In this document: one piece after another, positions 7,159-11,475 of the stretch | Position numbering within the stretch: the stretch's first letter is position 1 | Layout: every line of letters begins with the position of its first letter | Origin: an uncultured Oscillospiraceae bacterium | Lineage (GTDB): Bacteria > Bacillota > Clostridia > Oscillospirales > Oscillospiraceae | Direction of reading: 5' to 3' | Assembly: GCA_934572445.1 (NCBI GenBank) | Contig: CAKTLD010000060.1 | Coordinates: forward strand, 1 to 11,475 | Length of the DNA: 11,475 nt | Notes under the pieces: generated by a model | Databases searched by the model: none | What the model was told of the DNA's origin: nothing | Seen by the model: the letters and a program-made list of their open reading frames with translations, nothing else | Translations under genes and position numbers: made by a program

Positions 7159-9396
7159 TTATTCCGTCTCCCCGCTGCGGAGGAGCCGCCTGACAGCCTC
7201 CGCCAGCTGGGAATAGTCCAGAGGCTTGATGTAAATTTCGTCAATCAGGCCCTCCTGATGCATCTGCACCGCGTCGCGCTCGACAAGTCCTGTGATCAGG
7301 ATGGCGGCGAGCCGCGGGCTGTCCGCCCGCATGCGCTGGATAAGCGCCGTGCCCTTATAGCGCGGCATAGTGTTATCCGCGATGACAAGGCCGTAGCGCT
7401 CCGGCTGTTTTCCGAAAGCCGCAAGCGCGTCCTCAGGATCGGTAAACACATCGACTGCATAGCCGCTGCGGCGCAGCCGCCGCGCAAGGTAGCGCGCCAC
7501 ACGCTCCTCGTCATCCACAAGAAGGATCGGCCGCTCGCCGCCGCGGGCGGCCGGATCCTTTGGCTTTTTTGTCTCGATCGCGGCGCTCTGCGCCGTGACG
7601 GGAAGGTAAACAAGGAAGTCGCTGCCCCGTCCCAGTTCGCTTTTGACCTCGATGCAGCCGCCGTGGCTGATAAGGATATTCTGCACCACGGAGAGGCCGA
7701 GACCGGTGCCCTCGCCCGCCTCCTTGGTCGTAAAGAAGGTATCAAAGATATGAGGCAGAGTATCCGGCGCAATGCCGCAGCCGGTATCGGACACGCGGAC
7801 GCGGACATAGGTGCGTTCCACGTTCTGCGCAAGCTGTTCGGGCAGCTCGTCCGCGCCGAGCTTCCGCGCGCCCACGAACAGCACTCCGCCCTTGTCCTCC
7901 ATCGCCTGCACGGCGTTGGAGCAGAGGTTGAGCAGCACCTGATGCAGCTGCGTGGCGCTGCCATAAACGTTCGCGTGCACGTCGCGGAAGTCCGTTTCCA
8001 TGCGGATACTCGCCGGCAGGATCATGGAGACCATCTTTGCCGCGTCCTGCAGGACAGCCTCAAGGCTCACCGGTCCGTAGGCGGAGAAATCCGTCTCGCG
8101 GCGGCTGAAGGGCAGCAGCTGATCCACGATCTCCTTGGCACGCTCACCGGCCTTGTAGATCTCGTCCATATCCTCATAATACTCGCTCTCCGGCCCCATG
8201 CGCTCCTTGAGGAACTCCGAATAGCCCATAATGGGCGTAAGCAGATTGTTGAACTCATGCACGATGCCGCCCGTCAGCGCACCGATGGTCTGGAGCTTCT
8301 GATAGTGGTAGACCTGCTCGCGGCTCTGGTGCAGCTCTTCGAGCGTGTGGTTCATCTCGCGCAGGTAGCTCGACTCCATCTCGAGCTTCTGCTGGTTCTT
8401 ACGCAGGGCATAGATGCTCAGCACGCCGATGGCCAGCACCAGCAAAATGGCCGAGACCAGCAGGCCGAACTGACCCACGTTGTGGTCGATGAGGTCCTTG
8501 ACCGCGGAGTACGGCAGCACAGCTGAGACATACCATGACGTCCCGCCCTCGTTCATGCGCGAGAAGGCCGCGATCTCGTCCTGCGGGGGCAGGATACCGT
8601 TGGAATAGGTGCGGTAGATGGCCGTGCCCTCCTCCTGACTGTACTGGCGGGTAAGCATGGCGTTCAGGCTCTCGTACTGCGGCAGGGTGTCAAGATTCTC
8701 GATATCGCGGAAGGGGTTGAAGGTCAGCAGCTTTTCCTCAGGGTGCATGATGACCGTGCCGCGCTGGTTCTTGACGATGATATCTCCCGTAGTCTGGATG
8801 TTGAGCGGCGCGATATACTGCTGGTAGACCGTTTCGAGATCCACTACCGTAACGACCGTGCCGAGAAATTCATCTCCGCGGATGACGCTGTTGGAGATCG
8901 TCAGCCCGTAGTGGTGCGGCGAAATGCGAAACACACTGCCGATGCCGCTCCAATGCCGCTGGGAGAGCGTGTCAAGATGCAGCAGGGCTTCGTCAAACTC
9001 CTCAAGCAGCGGGTACTGGTTGTAGCGGCAGACAACGCTGCCGCCGCGGTCGAGCAGGTAGATACGGGACACGCCCTGCTGCTGGGAAAGGATATAGGAA
9101 AGGATGTACTCCTTGAGTCCGGAGTCGTCGCCGTTTGCGTAATAGTCGCGGAACTCGCCGAAGAAGCCCGGCGTGCGGGTCAGGATGTCGATATCGCGCT
9201 GCTGCTTGGAAACGTACAGGGAAAGGTTCTGTGCCACGGCGCGCGCGGTGATCAGCAGATATTGCTGCTGCTGTTCCACCACCATCTGCGTATAGGCGTC
9301 GTAGGTGTTCACGACTGCGTAGGTCAGCACCGTCACCACAGCGGCAAGCAGAATACCCAGCAGCACACCCACCGTTTTTCTGGAAACACGTTTCAT
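7159..9396 (-). CDS. Membrane-bound hybrid sensor histidine kinase with Cache-type sensor and C-terminal receiver
   Basis: A 745-residue sensor kinase. Membrane segments at about residues 8-30 and 309-330 enclose a roughly 275-residue extracellular region resembling double-Cache sensors. A coiled linker follows (332-365), then a dimerisation domain with H380 in GGIVHEFNNLL, whose E381/N384 pattern is the phosphatase motif of HisKA proteins. The ATPase domain has N box LNLCSNAVQAM, G1 DTGCGIAP, F box FDTFFTTK and G2 GEGTGLGLS. A C-terminal receiver (622-745) has D628/D629, phosphoacceptor D674 in IADNTMP and K724 in YIKP. I chose the ATG at 9396 over a GTG at 9405 because an AAAGGG site lies about 8 bases upstream of the ATG and overlaps the GTG. 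No output regulator or phosphotransfer protein is adjacent. Its neighbours are membrane transport-type genes, so it may sense a small carboxylate (weak inference). Confidence 0.92.
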   Translation of the reverse strand: MKRVSRKTVGVLLGILLAAVVTVLTYAVVNTYDAYTQMVVEQQQQYLLITARAVAQNLSLYVSKQQRDIDILTRTPGFFGEFRDYYANGDDSGLKEYILSYILSQQQGVSRIYLLDRGGSVVCRYNQYPLLEEFDEALLHLDTLSQRHWSGIGSVFRISPHHYGLTISNSVIRGDEFLGTVVTVVDLETVYQQYIAPLNIQTTGDIIVKNQRGTVIMHPEEKLLTFNPFRDIENLDTLPQYESLNAMLTRQYSQEEGTAIYRTYSNGILPPQDEIAAFSRMNEGGTSWYVSAVLPYSAVKDLIDHNVGQFGLLVSAILLVLAIGVLSIYALRKNQQKLEMESSYLREMNHTLEELHQSREQVYHYQKLQTIGALTGGIVHEFNNLLTPIMGYSEFLKERMGPESEYYEDMDEIYKAGERAKEIVDQLLPFSRRETDFSAYGPVSLEAVLQDAAKMVSMILPASIRMETDFRDVHANVYGSATQLHQVLLNLCSNAVQAMEDKGGVLFVGARKLGADELPEQLAQNVERTYVRVRVSDTGCGIAPDTLPHIFDTFFTTKEAGEGTGLGLSVVQNILISHGGCIEVKSELGRGSDFLVYLPVTAQSAAIETKKPKDPAARGGERPILLVDDEERVARYLARRLRRSGYAVDVFTDPEDALAAFGKQPERYGLVIADNTMPRYKGTALIQRMRADSPRLAAILITGLVERDAVQMHQEGLIDEIYIKPLDYSQLAEAVRRLLRSGETE

Positions 9397-9428
9397 GCAG
9401 CTCACCCTTTCCGGCTCTTTTCTCTTTT

Positions 9429-9457
9429 ATGATATCATGCGCGCGGCAGCCTGAAAA
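9429..9457 (-). promoter_or_regulatory. Candidate sigma-70-type promoter for the hybrid kinase
   Basis: Read on the minus strand: TTTTCA (9457-9452, four of six matches to the -35 consensus), a 17-base spacer, and TATCAT (9434-9429, five of six matches to the -10 consensus). Transcription would start near 9422, giving a leader of about 25 bases before the ATG at 9396. The -10 region lies in the perfect 10-base palindrome ATGATATCAT (9429-9438), which could be an operator or chance. It sits in the 73-base gap after the AbrB-family gene, one of few AT-rich patches here. Confidence 0.45.
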
Positions 9458-9469
9458 GCCCCTTTGCAC

Positions 9470-10432
9470 CTATCCGAACCGGTGCGCCAGCAGCACGATC
9501 AGCTGCGGGAACACGGACACGACCACCACCATGCGGATGACATGCAGCGCGACGAGCTCCGCGCTCTCCACGCCGATGTCGGCGGAGATGAGCACCATGT
9601 CGCTCGCACCCGCGGGGGTGGCCGCCAGCATCGCAAGGCGCATCGGAAAGCCGAAGAGCCTGTGCAGCAGCCGTCCGGTGACGATGCTGTTCAAAAAATA
9701 GCCCGCAAGGATGATCAGCGCGGGCACGAACAGCTCGTGCAGCGCAGCGAGGTCCGCACGCGTGACGCCGCAGCCGATATACGCGCCTGACATCACCTGC
9801 GCCAGGCGCTTGGCCCACAGCGGGAGCCTCCCCCGCCCCGTAAGGAGCCTGAGGCCCATCACGCCGAGCATGGAAAACACCAATGCCCCTGCGGGGACGC
9901 CCAGACAGCGTCCGAGCGTCCCGCAGAGCAGCGCCGCGGCCAGGGTGAGCGGGAAGTCCGCGGAGGAGAGGGGATGAACGGACTTCTCCGTCTCCACTGC
10001 GGCCGGCGGCAAGGAAAGAGTGGGATCGTTTCTGGTCATCCACACGATCAGCGAAGGAAAAAGTCCCACGCCGCCTGCCATGCGGACAAATTGCAGCAGC
10101 GCGACCTTCGGCGCGTCCGCGCCGAGGTCGGCGGCGATGATGGGCGTGTCGCTCATGCCGCCCGGAACGGCGCACATAAGGCTCGTAAGCAGGTCCATCG
10201 GGCTTGTCAGATACAGCAGCGCGCCGAGCAGCAGATTGAGTCCCAGCACAGAGAGCAGCAATATGAACGCGGGCTTTGCAAGATGCGCAAACATTTTCTG
10301 CTCGCCGCCGAGGGCAGAGCAGCCGATATACGCGCCCGCAAGGCACTGCGCGCAGAGCTTGGCGCCGGCGGGCATATACGCCCGCCCCGTCAGGATGTTC
10401 AGCATTGCCGCGCCGGCGATCGCGCCGACCAT
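9470..10432 (-). CDS. AbrB-duplication-family membrane protein; true start probably upstream of 10432
   Basis: A polytopic membrane protein of the AbrB family (PF05145, often mislabelled ammonia monooxygenase; unrelated to the Bacillus AbrB regulator). It has 320 residues from the first ATG. Two homologous halves are visible: LAGAYIGC...AVPGGMSDTPIIAADLGAD and SGAYIGC...ATPAGASDMVLISADIGVE, each followed by a helix-rich V(I)RM segment. Function is poorly known; a transport or export role is usually assumed. The frame is open to a stop at 10529-10531, and the codons upstream of 10432 encode a good first helix (LLITFAAALAAGLALKKC, then RVPGGI) that family members normally have. No ATG, GTG or TTG lies there. 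A GGGGAGGG site at 10528-10521 is best spaced for the ATC at 10513, and a CTG lies at 10504. The 10432 start has no good ribosome binding site, so it is a minimal model. The upstream gene ends at 10534. Confidence 0.85.
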   Translation of the reverse strand: MVGAIAGAAMLNILTGRAYMPAGAKLCAQCLAGAYIGCSALGGEQKMFAHLAKPAFILLLSVLGLNLLLGALLYLTSPMDLLTSLMCAVPGGMSDTPIIAADLGADAPKVALLQFVRMAGGVGLFPSLIVWMTRNDPTLSLPPAAVETEKSVHPLSSADFPLTLAAALLCGTLGRCLGVPAGALVFSMLGVMGLRLLTGRGRLPLWAKRLAQVMSGAYIGCGVTRADLAALHELFVPALIILAGYFLNSIVTGRLLHRLFGFPMRLAMLAATPAGASDMVLISADIGVESAELVALHVIRMVVVVSVFPQLIVLLAHRFG

Positions 10433-10520
10433 GATGCCGCCGGGAACACGGCATTTTTTGAGCGCCAGCCCCGCCGCCAGCGCGGCGGCAAAGGTGATGA
10501 GCAGATCAGCGATAGCGCAG

Positions 10521-10528
10521 CCCTCCCC
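10521..10528 (-). promoter_or_regulatory. Ribosome binding site implying a non-canonical start for the AbrB-family gene
   Basis: GGGGAGGG on the minus strand lies directly after the in-frame stop (10531-10529) and 5 bases downstream of the zinc-ribbon gene. With 7 bases of spacing it points to ATC at 10513-10511; a CTG at 10504-10502 is 16 bases away. Neither is a usual start codon. A sequencing or real indel in 10504-10536 is the main alternative. Confidence 0.5.
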
Positions 10529-10533
10529 TTATC

Positions 10534-10776
10534 CTACTGCCGCAGGGCGGTGCGGCACTCGGGGCAGCACGCGCCGTGCATCAGCGGGTACTTCATATTG
10601 AGCCGTCTGCCGCAGTTCGGGCAGCAGTACAGGTTTCTCTCAAAGCCGTAGGCGCCCAGCAGGCAGCACAGCGCCGCCGCCCAACGCCCGCAGGCAAAAA
10701 ACAGGATGCCGGCCAGCACGCCCGTAATACACAGCGGCTTGACGACGGCAAGGGGGATCTTCTTTTTCAGCTTCAT
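10534..10776 (-). CDS. Small two-helix membrane protein with C-terminal zinc ribbon
   Basis: An 80-residue protein I do not recognise by name. The N-terminus is basic (MKLKKK). Two hydrophobic segments follow, about residues 9-28 (LAVVKPLCITGVLAGILFFA) and 32-45, forming a tight hairpin in the membrane. The C-terminal 30 residues hold two CPxC knuckles, C52-P-N-C55 and C71-P-E-C74, the arrangement of a zinc ribbon, with basic residues between them. The ATG at 10776 has a moderate AGGCAGG site 6-12 bases upstream. The AbrB-family gene follows within about 30 bases, which suggests a shared transcript. A zinc-ribbon domain at the membrane might bind nucleic acid or a partner protein, but function cannot be inferred. 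Hydrophobic character and the clean CPxC pairs argue that it is a real gene. Confidence 0.7.
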   Translation of the reverse strand: MKLKKKIPLAVVKPLCITGVLAGILFFACGRWAAALCCLLGAYGFERNLYCCPNCGRRLNMKYPLMHGACCPECRTALRQ

Positions 10777-10803
10777 GGCTCTGCCTGCCTTTCCGGAGGG
10801 GGT

Positions 10804-10842
10804 GCGGCAGAAGGCGGCGGCTATGCCGCCGCCTTCTGCCGC
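10804..10842. repeat. Perfect 18-bp inverted repeat downstream of tctA remnant
   Basis: Arm GCGGCAGAAGGCGGCGGC at 10804-10821, loop TAT at 10822-10824, and exact complement at 10825-10842. It lies in the 89-base gap between the end of the tctA remnant (10866) and the small zinc-ribbon gene (10776). No T-run follows on either strand, so it is not a standard intrinsic terminator. It may be a transcript-stabilising or partial-termination stem, or a repeated extragenic palindrome. Other genomic copies cannot be seen from here. Confidence 0.75.
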
Positions 10843-10865
10843 GTGTGTGTATGGTCTAAGGCCTG

Positions 10866-11393
10866 TTACGCCTTGGTGCCGGTTTCCTTTTTGGTTTCTT
10901 TCTTCTTCTGGAGCATGGGCTTGACGACAGGGCTGAGGAGCACGATGACGCAGATGAGCATGATGATGCCGGTGACGGGACGCATAAGCATCTGACCCGC
11001 CTCCTGCAGCAGGGTGTCGCCGCTGGCGATGGTGAAGGCGCGGCGCAGGTTGGACTCGCAGATCGTTCCGAGTACCAGGCCGAGGATCATCGCGGAGCTG
11101 TTGAACTTGCAGGTGACGAACACAAAGCCGATCAGTCCCGAGATCGCCATAATGATGACGTCAACAGATGTGTTTTTCGTGGCGTAGGCGCCGATGGTCG
11201 CCATCATGATGATGGTGGGACCAAGGATGGCGTAAGGGATCTTGAGGACCTGGACAAAGATCTTGGCAATGATGATGGCCGCAAAGACCATGATGATGTT
11301 CGAGACGAACATCGATGCGAATGTAGCTGAGAGGAACTGCGGTTGGTTAACAAGCAGCAGCGGACCCATCGTGACCCCCTTAAGCACCAACGC
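10866..11393 (-). pseudogene. tctA: tctA remnant: C-terminal third of tripartite tricarboxylate transporter large subunit
   Basis: Residues matching the C-terminal part of TctA, the roughly 500-residue, 12-helix permease of the tripartite tricarboxylate transporter (citrate or other carboxylates, with a periplasmic-type binding protein TctC and small subunit TctB). About 175 residues remain, from ALVLKGVTMGPLLL (the family's G-x-x-x-GP loop) through GAYATKN and LGLVLGTICESNLRRAF to the last helix, ending in a lysine-rich tail (KKKETKKE). The N-terminal two thirds, including the conserved PGLG loop region, is absent. Upstream of 11394 the frame stays open into unrelated sequence (GPWVKISCPFSWVQF) that looks like an insertion-sequence end. 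The frame could be translated from an ATG at 11399 or 11471, but the product could not form the full channel. No tctB or tctC is visible. Confidence 0.75.
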
Positions 11394-11470
11394 GGACATA
11401 AATTGTACCCAAGAAAATGGACACGAGATTTTGACCCATGGCCCCGTTCGGCGGACACGCATTTGACCCA
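11394..11470 (+). repeat. Three iterated GGACA...ACCCA motifs
   Basis: Shared pattern GGACA(CG)xx..TT(T)GACCCA, with starts at 11394, 11419 and 11453 (spacings of 25 and 34 bases). The two outer-right copies are nearly identical except for two bases in the centre; the copy nearest tctA is the most divergent. They read as binding sites for a dimeric or multimeric protein, most likely the transposase of the adjoining element. Confidence 0.7.
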
Positions 11471-11475
11471 TAGGG
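11394..11475. mobile_element. Probable insertion-sequence end (IS21-like by architecture), continuing beyond window
   Basis: Three related motifs lie in the same orientation: GGACATAAATTGTACCCA at 11394-11411, GGACACGAGATTTTGACCCA at 11419-11438 and GGACACGCATTTGACCCA at 11453-11470. Repeated transposase-binding motifs at the ends are known from IS21-family elements. The sequence abuts the exact point where tctA similarity ends and is more AT-rich than its surroundings. Transposase genes and the other end would lie to the right of the window, so the family assignment is tentative and the exact terminal base is not fixed. Confidence 0.55.

Noticed and set aside
7258..8526. A 422-codon open frame on the plus strand opposite the histidine kinase
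   Set aside because: It has no recognisable motif and lies entirely over the kinase catalytic domains; it is a shadow frame of GC-rich coding sequence.
9397..9405. GTG start three codons earlier for the hybrid kinase
   Set aside because: The likely ribosome binding site overlaps it, whereas the ATG at 9396 has proper spacing.
9435..10454. A 339-codon minus-strand frame overlapping the AbrB-family gene
   Set aside because: Its sequence is Arg/Ala/His-rich with no membrane helices. The overlapping frame shows the duplicated AbrB-family signature and is the real one.
1..11475. CRISPR array, tRNA or rRNA gene, toxin-antitoxin or defence system
   Set aside because: No regularly spaced repeats, no cloverleaf or rRNA-like stretch, and no matching protein motifs were seen on either strand.

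Overview
This GC-rich window (about 60% by eye) looks like a chromosomal segment of a high-GC member of the Clostridia, perhaps Oscillospiraceae-like. The clues are strong AGGAGG-type ribosome binding sites, a YesN-type response regulator beside a sugar ABC transporter, and the mix of nag genes. This placement is inference; no rRNA or marker gene is present. The left edge cuts into a gene, and the right edge lies inside what looks like the end of an insertion sequence.

Plus strand, 1-7099: a compact amino-sugar locus. In order it holds the 3' part of a sugar-binding lipoprotein-type gene (family 1 solute-binding protein), two ABC permeases of the MalF/MalG type, a receiver-AraC response regulator, nagB (glucosamine-6-phosphate deaminase), a ROK-type sugar kinase with an unusual N-terminal extension, and nagA (N-acetylglucosamine-6-phosphate deacetylase). 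Together they read as a PTS-independent route: import of free N-acetylglucosamine or a short oligomer by ABC transport, phosphorylation by the ROK kinase, deacetylation by NagA, then deamination and isomerisation by NagB to fructose-6-phosphate. No transporter ATPase and no YesM-type kinase lie in the window. Two internal stem-loops (1111-1141 and 3790-3818) divide the locus and probably set the relative expression of its parts.

A bidirectional terminator (7122-7158) separates this locus from a minus-strand group that converges on it. In transcription order (right to left) the group holds a 5'-truncated tctA (tripartite tricarboxylate transporter large membrane subunit), a small two-helix membrane protein with a C-terminal zinc ribbon, an AbrB-duplication-family membrane protein whose start codon is unclear, and a long Cache-type hybrid sensor histidine kinase with its own candidate promoter.

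At the right edge, three copies of a GGACA...ACCCA motif adjoin the point where tctA similarity stops. This fits an insertion-sequence end (IS21-like by architecture) that disrupted tctA. Nothing here is clearly a new system. The points most worth following are the IS-tctA junction, the extended ROK kinase, the non-canonical start of the AbrB-family gene, and the small zinc-ribbon membrane protein.
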